In this document: positions 32,364 to 47,309 of the stretch, in pieces
Layout: each line of letters opens with the position of its first letter
How positions within the stretch are numbered: position 1 is the first letter of the stretch
Source of the DNA: Corydoras sp. C115
Lineage: Eukaryota; Chordata; Actinopteri; Siluriformes; Callichthyidae
Length of the DNA stretch: 64,000 nt
Direction of reading: 5' to 3'
NCBI GenBank assembly: GCA_019802505.1
Contig: JAFMOC010000027.1
Coordinates: 2,246,001 to 2,310,000, forward strand
Made by a program: the position numbers and the translations under genes
The notes under the pieces: generated by a model
Databases searched by the model: none
What the model was told of the DNA's origin: nothing
What the model saw: the letters and a program-made list of their open reading frames with translations, nothing else

Positions 32364-32708
32364 GCGGCACGGTGGCTTAGTGGTTAGCACGTTCGCCTCT
32401 CAGCACTAGGGATTCCCGGTTCGAATTCCCATCTGGGTGGAGTTTCCATGTTCTCCCCGTGTCTGCGTGGGTTTCCTCCGGGTTCTCCGGTTTCCTCCCA
32501 CAGTCCAAAAACATGGATCAAGTCAATTGAATTCTCCAAATTGCCCCATATAGAGTGTGTCTGAGTGAGTGAATGTGTGCCCAGCGATAGATTGGCGCCC
32601 TGTCCTGGGTCTATCTGCCCAGCGCCTGAGACGTTCTCCCCTGGATGGGCATGGGGAACCCCACCGCGACCCTAATAGAGGATAAAGCGGGAGATAATGA
32701 ATGAATGA
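32364..32708 (+). mobile_element. V-SINE, full length with TSD
   Basis: 12-bp duplication atatttgcaaat at 32352-32363 and ending at 32720. Very similar to the copies at 15405 and 44499. Confidence 0.95.
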
Positions 32709-32812
32709 ATATTTGCAAATCTTTTATTCTTTTCTTAATCGTGTCCGCTGCTCTGACAGCTAAAGAGTCACTATTATTTGTATTAGTGCTTTTACAAAGG
32801 TTTAGAACATCC

Positions 32813-33045
32813 ATTCATCCATCTACTGTTTGATCCTTACAGGGAGGGACCCATGCCCTCAGGGTAGAACATTTCGGGACTTACATACACACTCACACAC
32901 AATACTACTTACAGAGGCAATTTAGAGCAGCCAATTCACCTTAAATCCATGTTTCTGAGCTGGGGGAGGAAACCCACGCTGACGGAATACAAACCTGGAT
33001 CCCCAGCGCTGAGAGGCGGACGTGCTAACCACTAAGCCGCCGTAG
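32813..33045 (-). mobile_element. V-SINE copy, antisense, diverged
   Basis: From catccatctactgtttgatc to gctaaccactaagccgccgt. Internal deletions. Confidence 0.8.
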
Positions 33046-34885
33046 TTTAAGCATGTCTCGCTGTAAAATCTGATATGTTTCTTACCTCGGTTGTATCACA
33101 GTGAACTCCAAACCCACTGACCTATAATTACACTAATTGAGAAAGCATTCCAACCTCAGAACCATGGACAGCTCCCACTTCAACAATAGCTCACTTTGTT
33201 GAGTCTGCACATTTGGTGCCAAGAGTCTCAGGTTATCCACCATCTAAACTGCTCACGACTGAGTGCTTCAGGCACCAGGACGTTTGACAGGACGGAGCCC
33301 CGGCCCGTGCCAAATATTCATGCAACACAGGCCTTTTCCATAGGTCGGCGCCAAGCAGTAAAATGTGAAATATTTGGACAGAAACTTCATCTTCAGATCT
33401 ATTCAGCCATGGAAGCATATGGGCATGTTTTTCGTCAACGAAACAGCCGTATAAACTTTTTGATGGGGCCACGTGTTAATTGAGAACTAATGAACTGGTA
33501 ATGCAAAACAGTGCTTAAAGGGGCCCGTTCTACTGACTGACATATAGTCTTGGTGACACCATGCCAATTATTTCTCATCCTCTGTTTTGGAAAATGACCG
33601 AGTAATTGCCACCATCGCTGCATTCCAGGGCGTTGCACTGATGCACGTGTCTGCTCCTCGTTTAGACTCGAACTCTGTCTCCAAACATCCCAAATCATGT
33701 TCTATTAATGACAGATTTTATGCTTCATGGCTAGAAAATCAAACATTCTTGATTTCTGGGGAGTGTACAAGGATTTATGAAGCGGAATGATAAAGGGGGT
33801 TTTCCTGACGGCCGTGCAGCTGCGATGACTTCCGTGGGCTGGATGCAGGAGCCCAAGGCGGATCACTCCCTCAAACGAAGAGAGCCACCCAGCTGTCCAT
33901 ACTCATCAGACACAGTCATGTCATTATAGAACCAGAATAATGCTAGACATACTGGAAAGTCTGTATCCTGCCCCTACAGCAAGGGCTTGAAATCTCATTT
34001 TAAAATCCAATGCGTCGGTCTTTCCACACGGGTCCTAATTAGTCATTTTCTGTCCCACATTTCATCTCGTACTGAACGCTGGTAGTAAACAGTTCTTGGA
34101 TATGCCAGGCATAAATCAATGCACTGCCATGCTGCCATCCAGTTTGATTAGTGACCGTCACGAGTCGACTCCACATAGTTCACTCCTAATCTAGATTTAG
34201 TTTAAAAACCTTGCAGGGAAAGTTCACCGCAGCAGTTTTGAATGATAGGCCTCATACAAACCTCTCAAGAGCTGTGGGACTATCGCTGATCTCAAGTAAG
34301 TGCAAATTCTGCCAGAGTGGCGGAGTCTGTAACCAGACGTTCCTCTGCTTTGGTCGTCAGCTCTCATGTGTAAGCCGCAGGCGTGCGGCCGATGTACCAT
34401 TAATCCCCATCAAGTTCCACTTCAAGTCACTCACACTGCAGACTCTAGGGAATGTTCTGCCGACTCGTTGGGACGAATCTGATATTCGTTTCCCAGATTT
34501 GAAGAAAAGATTTGTAGTTCTTTTATTACGATTTTATAACGAAATGCTGTCTTGTGTCAGAATGGCCGTTATTGACCATTACTCATTCTTATTAAGTAAT
34601 AATAGAATTTTCTCCATATAAATGGAGCTCGAGGAATAATTAGTTCTATCGCTACACGATCAAACAGCGGACATCTTTTGAAAAATACGAAATTGTATGA
34701 AAAAAGACACCGCTACTTGCATGGTTACTTCAAAACTCCATTGTTTGTACTAAAGATAAATGTGTTGTACTATTTAAGGTACAAAACCTTTATAATGTTT
34801 AATAATTTTGTATTAAAAGCAAATTAAATAAAAGAAAAACATATTTTGATAGTCATTACAAAACCTCCATCAATCTAATTGGTTG

Positions 34886-35496
34886 ATTAGGGTCACAGGG
34901 AGGCGGCACGGTGGCTTAGTGGTTAGCACGTTCGCCTCTCAGCGCTAGGGATTCCCGGTTCGAATCCCCATCTGGGTGGAGTTTCCATGTTCTCCCCGTG
35001 TCTGCATAAGTTTCCTCTGGGTTCTCCGGTTTCCTCCCACAGTCCAAAAACATGGATCAAGTCAATTGAATTCTCAAAATTGCCCCATATAGAGTGTGTC
35101 TGTGTGAGTGAGTGTGTGCCCAGTGATGGATTGGCACCTTGTCCTGGGTGTATCTGCCCAGCGCCCGATATGTTCTCCCCTGGATGGGCATGGGGAACCC
35201 CACCGCGACCCTAATAGAGGATAAAGCGGGAGATAATGAATGAATGAAAGGGTCACAGGGGGAAGGTTCCCATGCTGGGCACATTCCCTCACACAAACAT
35301 ACTCTATATGGGGCAATTTAGAGCATTTGATTTAACTTAAATCCCTGTTTTTAGACTGTGGGAGAAAACCGGAGAACCCGGAGGACACCCACACAGACAC
35401 GGGAGAACATGGAAACTCCATCCAGATTAGGATACGAACCTGAATCCCCAGTGCTGAGAGGAGAACATGCTAACCATTAAGCCACCGAACCGCCCT
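34886..35496 (-). mobile_element. Old antisense V-SINE interrupted by a young sense copy
   Basis: Host parts are gattagggtcacaggg before 34901 and ggaaggttcccatgctgggc to aagccaccgaaccgccc after 35248. Confidence 0.85.
34901..35248 (+). mobile_element. Young V-SINE nested in opposite orientation, with TSD
   Basis: Full copy. 12-bp duplication agggtcacaggg at 34889-34900 and 35249-35260, taken from the host SINE. Confidence 0.95.
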
Positions 35497-36154
35497 GTAT
35501 TATTTAATTCATTATTTATTTATATATTCTTCTTAGTAAACTCTATACTTTACAAATATAGATTAACATTTGGTTCCATGATACAAACGTACCACTCAGT
35601 ACTAAACATGGTAAGTGGAACATCATGGCTTGATGCTGTGTTTATGCCTCATGGCCTGGAGCCCTTGTAATTAATTTAAATGTATTAAGTGGATACTGAT
35701 GAATGTCAGGGAGCGGCCCAAGATCTGAAACTTAAGAAGAATGATGCAAGTGGATGACGACCTAAAATGCACTTATTAAACAGCAAGACAACTGTTCGAA
35801 AGAGAAAACGAGCCTAACTTGATTATGACATGGCCCTCAGAGAGCTGTTCATGCGAGCGATCCCAGGAATATTGATGAAGTGAAATTATTTTGTGTTGGA
35901 CCGGTCCAACCCCTTCATCATTCTGAGAGATGATCAGTAGTTACATGCGGCTCCACCGGTTATTATATACAGTCGTTCGCATATTTCTCGAAACTGATTG
36001 ATTGCTCGTTCAAATAGTGTTTAGTAAAGATAGGAAACACAACTGTGTCTTTTATTCGAGGCAGGATATGAGTGATTAGTGATTGATGACCAAGATGAAG
36101 AGCAGACATGGATAAGCAATCTCGCAGATCTTAAAAAGTAACAATAAAACTATA

Positions 36155-36402
36155 TATCCATCCATTCATCCATCATCCTGTGCTTAATCCCATACTAGGG
36201 TCATGGTGGGGTTTCAATGCCCATCCATTGAAAATGTTTTGGGCGCTGGGCGGATACACCAATCCATCGCTGGGCAAACAGAGCAGCCAATTTACCTTCA
36301 ATCCTTGTTTTAAGACTGTGGGAGGAAACTGGAGAACCCGGAGGAAACCCATCTGGACATGGGGAGAACATGGAAGCTCCACCCTGATTCGAACCTGGAT
36401 GA
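36155..36402 (-). mobile_element. V-SINE copy, antisense, internal deletions
   Basis: From tccatccattcatccatcat to cctgattcgaacctggat. The head is lost. Confidence 0.8.
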
Positions 36403-36944
36403 ATCGGAATTCGTGTGCAGCTTCCTCGTGTGTGATTTTTCGGGATTACCGGCACATGCGCACAGAGATTAGAGTTCCATCCCTGGATGAGCTCAGGACG
36501 TGTTTGACATTAATGCCTTGTTGTATATTATCGCGCGTGTGGAAGGTCGAACGTGGCTGCAGACGGCCGAGGCGGACGATGTTTAAGAACTCATTACGAG
36601 GCACCGAGGCAAAAAGTCCTTCGCGTATTTTCTTACTTGTGTGGAAAAATATGGCCGGCTCCATTTATTTTTCTGCTCTGTTATTACTGGATGGAGCTCG
36701 CTTTGGGTAAATAGTGCTGCTCCCTATTGTAAATCTGATGGGCTTGAGTCTTTGGTGTGAGGAGCTTTTTAGGGAAAAATCTACAAGGCTTTTGACACTT
36801 TTTCCACTCTAATGAGAACAGAGAAGTGGGCGTGCAGTGATACACTGCCTGTTTTTAAAAGATGCTTATTGGCTTTACTCTTACTAACTCAGTACTGAAG
36901 AGAACAATGTAAGAAAAAGGCAAGTGATCTATGTAACCTACAGC

Positions 36945-37382
<438 letters not shown>

Positions 37383-38194
37383 AGTACAGTATAATAGTAC
37401 TTTCAAGACTGGTTCTATAACCACATACTGCAAAAAAATAAATCTTAAGTCAGAAAATCTTTAAAAAGTGTAACAAATCTTGCTTTTGACTTATAAATGA
37501 TTGTTTTTAGAAACTTTTTTTTATTTTAAGAAATCTTAACAAGGTAATTATTTTTTACCTTGTTAATAATTAATTTTTTTTTATGTTTCTTATTATTCGA
37601 AATAATTTTTTTGCAGTGCAAGCTAACAAACTGCTGAAAAGCTTTTAGATTTTTATCTGAACCTCTACTTTCTTCTCATTTCCCCATCTTTATGATGCGC
37701 AAATCATTTTTCATCCTTTTTTTTTTCTGCAAACTCTGGACATTTACATTAATAGCTGTAGAATCCGTCTGTAAAATATAGTTGCGTCAATTAGGAAAAT
37801 TGTGCACGGGGAAGACGAAATAATTAAAGCTGAACTGTGAAAATATTATTTTATTCGTAGAGGTTCACACAGAATGGGCCTCTCTGGCGCCATACTCTTC
37901 TTTCATATCAAAAGTTTGTCCAAGCCACACAACAGCAGCAAGCTCCACGAGGAGCTATGAAGGCGGTGGAACAGGGGGGCTATTCCAGTAGAAAGGCGGT
38001 GAGCTGGAGCAGAGCCCGTCTGTGCTGCTTTATACTCAATATATGTGTAGTGTAGGGTGTCGTAAATTTTCCCCGAGACCTGAGTCGAATTACAAATTAC
38101 AGGTTAATCAGAGATTATTTGGGTCAGGACTAAATCTTGAGGGAATGTATAATAGTTGACAATGTGATAAGCTCCCTGTTTAAACAGTGGATGT

Positions 38195-38516
38195 AGAGAA
38201 CATCTATTATCTTCAGCTTAATCCTATTTTGGTGGGGGTCAGCATGCTTATCCAAGGGAGAACATTAAGGGTGCTTTAAGGGCAAATACACCCATGACAG
38301 GCCGCCAATCTATCACTGGGCACACTCACTCACTCACACAAAGAGCAGCCAATTTACCTTGAATCCATGTTTTTGGACTGTGGAAGAAAACCGGAGAACC
38401 CGGAGGATGCCCATGCTGACACAGGGAGAACATGGAAACTCCAGCCAGATCGGGATCTGAGCCCGGAACCCCAGCGCTGAGAGGCAGACGTGCTAACCAC
38501 TAAGCCAGCATGCTGC
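38195..38516 (-). mobile_element. V-SINE copy, antisense
   Basis: From catctattatcttcagctta to taagccagcatgctgcc. Lies in or just beyond the clic5 3'UTR. Confidence 0.88.
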
Positions 38517-38919
38517 CGAAAGTGAAGTTCGAAATGAAAATACAGAAGACGGTTAATGTTTCATATTTAAATACAATTTGAAGTCATTTGCTTTTCTCTT
38601 TACAAATTCATAAATAATTCTTTCCGTGACAAATCTTTTGAAAATCATGACATTTGAACAGATTAGAAAATCTTTCTCAATGCTGATAGAGAAAACGTTG
38701 GGCTTCATCCTGAGCCTCTGATCTAATAGCTTCAGCATCCATATGATATGACTTGTGTGTTCACATCCTCTTCATCCTTTAAATAACGCCTTGGTGGTGA
38801 TGCCCTTTTGTATGAGCCTCGCTATATTTCTTTACTTTATGTTCTAGAACACATGATTCTGATTCTCTATGTCCAGCCCAGTTCCCTGTGCAGTTTAAGC
38901 CGAGGTTTGGGGTCTGGAT

Positions 38920-39084
38920 TTATTTGACCAGCTTTTTGGCTACATCCTGATAGGCCAGTTCAATCTCTTTATCTGCGGGGCAGGTGTTGATGAACTCTTC
39001 TTGGGCATAGGCACTGTTCAGATAACGCCACACCCCGGTCATATCAGGGGGAATGTCGTAGTTCCGATACTTCTTAGCCACGAT
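38920..39084 (-). CDS. clic5: clic5 last coding exon
   Basis: Acceptor tttttccag|atcgtg at 39085. Encodes IVAKKYRNYDIPPDMTGVWR and then YAQEEFINTCPADKEIELAY, ending in KKLVK and TAA 38922-38920. This is the C-terminal helical part of the GST-like fold. The frame is intact. Confidence 0.95.
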   Translation of the reverse strand: MVAKKYRNYDIPPDMTGVWRYLNSAYAQEEFINTCPADKEIELAYQDVAKKLVK

Positions 39085-42000
39085 CTGGAAAAACACAATA
39101 CAAAATATGAGTTAACTTATGGTTACGGTGTCAGTCAACCTTGTGGTTAGTGTGTTCGCCTCTCAGCGCTGGGGATCCAGGTTCAAATCCCAATCTGGGT
39201 GGAGTTTCCATGTTCTCCCTGTGTATGCATGGTTTTTCCCTGGGTTCAAGTTATCAACATGGATTCAAGTTAAATTGGCTGTTCCAAATTGCCCCTATAT
39301 AGCGTGTGTCTGTATGAGTGAGTGTGTGCCTAGTGATAGATTGTCCCCCCCCCCCCCCCCCCCCCCGAGACCCTAGTAGAGAATTAAACAGAAGATAATG
39401 GATGGATTTAAGGAAATTATTCATTCATTCATTCATTCATTATCTTCCGCTTTATGTTCTAGTAGGGTCGCGGTGGGGTTCCCCATGCCCATCCAGGGGA
39501 GAACGTTTCAGGCGCTGGGCAGATACACCCAGGACAGGGCGCCAATCTATCGCTGGACACACACTCACTCACACAGACACACTCTACATGAGGCAATTTG
39601 GAGAACTCAATTGACTTGATCCATGTTTTTGGACTGTGGGAGGAAACCAGAGAACACGTGGACACGGGGAGAACATGGAAACTCCACCCAGATGGGGATT
39701 CAAACCGGGAATCCCTAGTGCTGAGAGGAGAACATGCTAACCACTAAGCCACCGTGCTGCCCTTAAGGAAATTAATAATACAAAATATATATTTAAGGAC
39801 AAAAATGAAAAGCCTGTCAGTTTTGTGAGTAGCAGGTTCCACGTGGATATTTTTATTGACTTTCAAGATACTTTTTTCAATAGAAAGACATTTGCTCTTC
39901 AGCCTGAATCAGTTTTTTCAAATTTGACTTTGACGGGACTAAAAAAATAATCATGTAACGTACACCGCCGCACACTGTAGTATTACATTCCCCCACCTTT
40001 AGATTTGATTATGGCGATATATATTTGATTTGGTCTTCCAAGGAATTGTTTTGAAACCTAATGCAACATTAGAACATTCTGTTACATCCAGTGCAGCTCT
40101 TATTTTGCCAGAGTCAAAGTATCTTTCACGACGTTGACAGTCCATCACTGTCTTCCAGGTTTTAATGATGTGTTGGACAGTTCTCAACCCGATTTCAGGA
40201 CCCTCCCAAGTGGTTTTTGACGCTTTGTGCAGGCCAATAACTCGATACCTTAGAAACACAGCAACAACGTTTCCACAGCCATGTGACACGTCCTTTAATC
40301 CGGTTATGTAGAAGATGAAAAGCTACACAATGCAGCAATGAGGGCTAAAATAATTGTTGTCTCCTAAAATATATGAAGCACTACAATAATCATCCAAGAT
40401 TGTTGCGTTTAAGTGTTTTTCATTATTTATATTTAAACTGAAATCCAGCTAGTGTACTTAAAAGGAAAAAAAATGACATCATAATATGACGCATAAACAG
40501 GGGTTCTCATTTCTGGTCCTAAAAGCACACTGCTCCTCGTCTCTTAGGTTCACCTCAAAACATGAGCTCACTAACAGCCTATTATTGACTTAAGTCGGTG
40601 TGTTAATGCAGGAATAACACTGAAAAGCGCAGGGCAGTCAGCGTTCAGGGCCACGGCTTAGAAACATTGCTCCTGAACATTAGAGCAGACCAGCGAGTGG
40701 ATTCTGATTCAGATTCTAACGACTAGTAGCTTTTAGATTTGCACTGTTTAAATGAAAAGTGCTTTTTCTTATTTTAATAAGCATTTTGTAGAAGAACTAA
40801 AACAATGTTTATAACTAACATACGCTTAAACTTAAAATTCAAGTAATCTGAACATAATTTTGCACATACGCAGATTAAAGCTTGTTTAATTCCTTAAATA
40901 ATAAATTATGTGGCACGGTGGCTTAGTGGTTTAGCACGTTCTCCTCTCAGCGCTAGGGACTCCAGGTTCAAATCCCCATCTGGGTGGAGTTTCCATGTTC
41001 TCCCCGTGTCCACGAGGGTTTCCTCCGGGTTCTCCGGTTTCCTCCCGCAATCCAAAAACATGGCTCAAGGTCGATTGAGTTCTCCAAATTGCCCCATATA
41101 GAGTGTGTTTGTGTGTGCTTGTGAGTGTGTGCCCAGCGATAGATTGATGCCCTGTCCTGGGTGTATCTGCCCAGCGCCCGAAACGTTCTCCCCTGGATGG
41201 GCATGGGGAACCCCTTCTCCCGCGACCCTAATAGAGGATAAAGCGGAAGATAATGGATGGATGGACGATTAATTATACTCTGCCTTAAGGTTCTTTTATT
41301 AACCATCTCTATATGGAGGAAATTTGACTCACATCTTTGTATTCAGGTGTTTCATTCAGTAAGATTAGATTGTTGGAACTGTTTAGAGGGACTTTTCAGT
41401 TCCAGGATAACCAAGGTGGAACTGAAATGACCAAGCAAGGTCCTAAGAGGCAGTAGGTGTAAACTTGGCTGTCCCACACAAAGCACTGACCTCAATCATA
41501 CTTAACACTTGTTCATCGGTGTCTGACCTTACATATTCTATTCTGTATGAATGAAAACTTCCCATTAAGACACAAGAAAGATTGCCCCATATAGAGTGTG
41601 TCTGTGTGAGTGAGTGTATGCCCAGGAATAGATTGGCGACCCAGTCCTGGGTGTATCTGCCCAGCACCCGAGACGTTCTCCCCTGGATGGGCATGGGCAC
41701 CCACCCCCCCCCGCGACCCTAATATAGGATAAAGCAGAAGATGATGGATATATGGATTATTCAGATCTTTGTATTGGTATCTAGTATAGATGAATGGAGA
41801 TGAATGACCAGGATGAGAGGTCCCTGCAGATGAGGATTATTCCTTATCATTCATCTAACACCAAGCAATCCAGCATATAATATAAGCATCTTAAATAGAA
41901 GGTTTTTAGTATCTTTTTTAATCGTTTTTCCTTGGTCGTGTAAATTGGAAGCATCTCCTATAATTAAAGCACATGGCAGACATTAGCTCTCTTTATGTGG

Positions 42001-45000
42001 TCTTCGTTCACAGCGCAGGAAGGATTCATGCTTCATGCGACTGGAAATCTTGTGAAAGAAAATTGAAATGGACATCAGTCCGCAAAGATATTCCATTATT
42101 ATTTTTTTAAATCGCGCGTCCAAAAATTAGGAATGGTCCATTAAACTGCAGAGCGCTAAGCCTCACGCCGTTTAAAAATACATGCTCAAGGATCAACCTT
42201 GCCCATCATTACATTTTAAATGACGTTGATTTAATGAGGGAGTGATTAGCACTAGGGGTGAGCTGCAATATTCGCTGATTCGACGATTCGATTCGGAGAA
42301 CCGTAGTCGACTATGAACCTCATAGTCGAATGTACCATTTTGACCACATGGGGGTGCCCATGGCTGCTGCTAAGCATTAGTTTTTACATGAAATGTCTTT
42401 GTTTTCGTTATATATATAGCCTTTTGTCAAAGAATTTTTTTTTTTAATGATGTGTGCGCTTTAACAATAGGCTACACAAGTCCAGAGCGGGGATCCCATT
42501 TACGGTGCTCTAGAAAAACAAGTAAAATATTTAAAAAAATCTTTTTTAAAAACCACGCTTATAGCGCCATCTTGTGGTGAAATTTTAACTGATTCGACTA
42601 TCAGTCGACTATAGGGAAAATCTGACGAATCAGATTCGACTATGAAAATCCTTAGTTGAAGACACCCCTAATTAGCACATCTCAGCATTAGGGATCGAGG
42701 TTCAAATTCTGATCTGGAGTTTCCATGTTCTCCCCATGTCCACGCGGGTTTTTAAACAGATTCTCCGGTTTCCTCCGACAATCCAGAAACATGGGTTTAA
42801 GGTGAATTTACTGTCTTAAATGACCTCTATTTTAACTGGCTCTAAACAATGGGGAGCATGGGGAATCCTTTACAACCCAAGATAAGGAGATGGCTTAATA
42901 AGTTTATTTAATTAAACATCTCATTATCTTACGCTTATATGTTCGCGGGGGGGGGGGGTGTCCCCATGGCCATCCAGGGGAAAACGTTTTGAACGAAATG
43001 AAAACATTCATTCACTCAGATACACAGACTATATAGGGGCAATTTAGATATGGCCAACTTAGAGGAGCCATTTTACCTTAAATCCATATGTTTGGACTAG
43101 AGAACCTGGAGGAAACCCACTTGAACATGGGAAGCAAATTGACTCTAGAAAATGGATCCCCACTGCTGTGAGGCGAACATACTAACCTAACCATACTAAT
43201 CCACCATGCCATCTTAATTAAATATGTAATTCCTTTTCTTTTATTTCCTTAATTACTGTAAACTTACACTTCTTTTTGGCAACATCACTGCATGTACAGT
43301 TTTTGAAGTTTACACCATGCTTATGAGTTGCTGACCTTAACTATATGAAGTTTTGGCAGCAGGTTGCAGTCTGCCAGAGTAAGGTTGTTGCCATCCAAAA
43401 ACTTGCGGTTAGACAGTTTCTCCTCTTCCGTACTGTCTGCGTCTACCTCCTCAGGCAGTGGGCCGTTCAGATACTCATCCAGCTTCTTCAGGGCTTTCGT
43501 CAAGCTCTTCTCGAGTCCTGCCACGACGCAAACCATATATTAATATTTCGGTTCATGACATTACAGGTTTCAAAAACGTCAACTTTAGTGTTAATGTCAT
43601 TTCATTAATGTCAAGTTTAGCTAAAATTCTGGCAAATAAATGTCTATTATATGCTACATCCATTTCTTAAATCAAATGATCCACTTGGATATTTCTACCT
43701 CCATTGGCATCTGGTCGTGGGTTTTTGATGTAAGCTGAGAACTTTGCAAATATGTCAATCCCTGCTGTGTTGGACTCTCTGTGCTTGGCTGCCAGTTTGG
43801 GGTATCTGAAATGCACAGAGAACAAAAAATGGCATTTTCCATTTCCTTTAAGCAAACAGCCGTGTTTCATTTAATAATATCACTGACATGTTTCAAAACA
43901 GTTACGGTTTTGAATTACACACACACACACACACAGAAGGCTGGGCATTTGTGTAATGATACTATTGCTCTATGTGCTGTCAGGACATAGGTTGCATGCA
44001 CGAAAGCCTCCATAATTTACTTCGGTGGTGCCAACGCCTCCTCCAGGAATTCTTCGATCTTGTTAATATCAGTCTTGACTTCACCGTTGTAAGTAAGGAA
44101 AGGAGGGTGAGTGCCTGGAGCCAGATTATGCAGGTCAGCTGGTTTCCTGAACAAAATATTAAGGATTAAACTCAATATTAATATGGCAGGGGTCGGACAA
44201 CAAAACCCATCAAACAGTACTGAAGGAAAATATGTCAACAAAGGTCCAAAGAGGCTGGCATTTCTTCACAACTGTCATTTTCAACTATCCACATTTAATC
44301 TTACCGTTTCAAATCCACGGTGGTGACATTGAAAACAACCCCCTTAAGCCAGAGGATCATAAAAAGTCGCTGAGAGAACGGACAATTCCCGATGCTCTCT
44401 CCATCAGTACCAGCCTGTAAAACACATGACACAGTTCATCACACTGTGGTCTTATATACAGTATATCTCTTTATTTATATATATATATATATACAATAGG
44501 CGGCACGGTGGCTTAGTGGTTAGCATGTTCTCCTCTCAGAGCTAGGGATTCCCGGTTCGAATCCCCATCTGGGTGGAGTTTCCATGTTCTCCCCGTGTCC
44601 GCATGGGTTTCCTCCGGGTTCTCCGGTTTCTCTCCCACAGTCCAAAAACATGGATCAAGTCAATTGAATTCTCAAAAATTGCCCCATATAGAGTGTGTAT
44701 GTGTGAGTGAGTGTGTGCCCAGCGATGGATTGGCGCCCTGTCCTGGGTCTATCTGCCCAGCGCCCGAGACGTTCTCCCCTGGATGGGCATGGGGAACCCC
44801 ACCGCGACCCTAATAGAGGATAAAGCGGGAGATAATGAATGAATGAATGAATATATACTATATGAACAAAAGTATTGGGACACCTACAGATCACACTGTT
44901 ATGTGAGCTATAATGAGATTGTCCATTTAAAAATGGTTCCCTGGTTGCAGCTTGACAGATTTTATGCTTTTGCTTTTGGAGTAGGTCCGTTGAAGTGATC

Positions 45001-45052
45001 CATTTTACTTACAAACAGGGGAATCTGGCCTCCCCATTTAACCCACTCATGC

Positions 45053-45091
<39 letters not shown>

Positions 45092-47231
45092 AGTGAAAGG
45101 GCCAAAGAGGTCAGTGAAAGGGCTAAATCTGAGGTCACCTGAGTTTCGGAAGAGTATTTAGTTGATAATTGATTAACATATGATAAAGGTGTACTTATTG
45201 AAAATGCCCGGATGCATTATTCATTCATTCATTATCTCCCGCTTTATCCTCTATTAGGGTCGTGGTGGGGTTCCCCATGCCCATCCAGGGGAGATCGTTT
45301 CGGGTGCTGGGCAGATACACCCAGGACAGGGTGCCAATCCATCGCTGGGCACACAATCACTCACACACACAGACTCTATATGGGGCAATTTGGAGAATTC
45401 AATTGACTTTATCCATGTTTTTGGACTGTGGGAGGAAACCGGAGAACCCGGAGGAAACACACGCAGACAGGGGGAGAACATGGAAACTCCACCCAGGTGG
45501 GGATTCGAACCGGGAATCCCTAGCGCTGAGAGGCGAACGTGCTAACCACTAAGCCACCGTGCCGCCCCCGAATGCATTATTGTGCAATTAAAACATATAT
45601 ATTATACTTATTATTACTCTTAAAACTGTACCTGGTCTTAAAGCAAACTGTGGTATTATAATGAAAACAGATTAATATGTGGTTCAGCTGTACAGATTTG
45701 TGCAGATTCAGATTTAGTTGCAGATTCAGCAACAACAAAGCCAACAAAACACTCAACATAATTATAACATTCAAAATTTTAAACGACATTAGAGAAAAAG
45801 CATGTTCTATATTTAAGATTTTTTTAAAGATGTCTGTAAATTGTGAAGATTGAACTTTATTGGGGAACCCATTACTGAACAAAAGTGCCCTCTGTTGGGA
45901 TGATCAAATATTACATCAGAACATTTCTCTTAAATCAGAAGGTAGGATTTAAATTTAAATTAAATAAATTAAATTTGGTCATTTGTTGGTCGCTTTTATC
46001 CAAAGTGACTTACAAGGTGAGCACAGGGTTAAATACAGCATCCCTGGAACAATGAGGGTTAAGGGTCTTGCTCAAGGACCCACATTGGTAACTTTAGGGG
46101 ACCTGGGATTTGAACCGCCAACCTTCAGATTGATAGCTCAACGCCCAAACCACTGCACTACCACTCCCTGCACTTTAAAACTATAGTCAGCTAAAAAATG
46201 AGTTGGTTGTAAATGTTTAAGCCATTCTGTTTGGAAATCTGTTCGCTCACGTTTTGTAGTCTGTTCCTTCAATTTTGCAATGTTAAAGCAATGTACCTGA
46301 TTACTAAACAAAAGAGAATGGATTACTAATCTAATCTAAGTTTACTAACCCAAGAAAACCCAATACTAGACAAAAGGAATATACTCTGAATAAAAACTAA
46401 TATTGAACTTAAGGAATGAGTTACAAAATGGAGGGAACACAATTTCCCTCCATGGCTCCTTTTGTTTCTCAGTTGACACCAAAGTGTTTATATATATATA
46501 TATATATATAAATACGTCACCAAATACCCAACTCATACCCAAACTACCCCGAAATAGACAAAACCACATTCAACAGATTTAAAGTAAGTAAAAATGCAGT
46601 TAAACAACAGAGTGCAGTCAAAGATAAATTGTGAAAAAATGCAGAAGTCACAATGGTTTTACAACATAATGATTTTAAACAGGGTGTTGTGTTTAGCACA
46701 TCTGCCTCTCAGCGCTGGGGATCCGGCTTTGAATCCTGCTCTGTGTAGAGTTTCTATGTTCTCCCCGTGTCTGTGTGGGTTTCATTCATTCATTATCTCC
46801 CGCTTTATCCTCTATTAGGGTCGCGGTGGGGTTCCCCATGCCCATCCAGGGGAGAACGTTTCGGGCGCTGGGCAGATAGACCCAGGACAGGGCGCCAATC
46901 CATCGCTGGGCACACACTCACTCACACAGACACACTCTATATGGGGCAATTTGGGGAATTCAATTGATTTGATCCATGTTTTTGGACTGTGGGAGGAAAC
47001 CGGAGAACCCGGAGGAAACCCACGCGGACACGGGGAGAACATGGAAACTCCACCCAGATGGGGATTCGAACCGGGAATCCCTAGTGCTGAGAGGCGAACG
47101 TGCTAACCACTAAGCCACCGTGCCGCCATTGTGTGGGTTTCCTCCAGGTTTATTTTCATTTTTATATGTATATTCTATATTTTAATTTAATGGATTTGTA
47201 TCCAATGATTTCAAAATGACAACTCTCTCTC

Positions 47232-47309
<78 letters not shown>

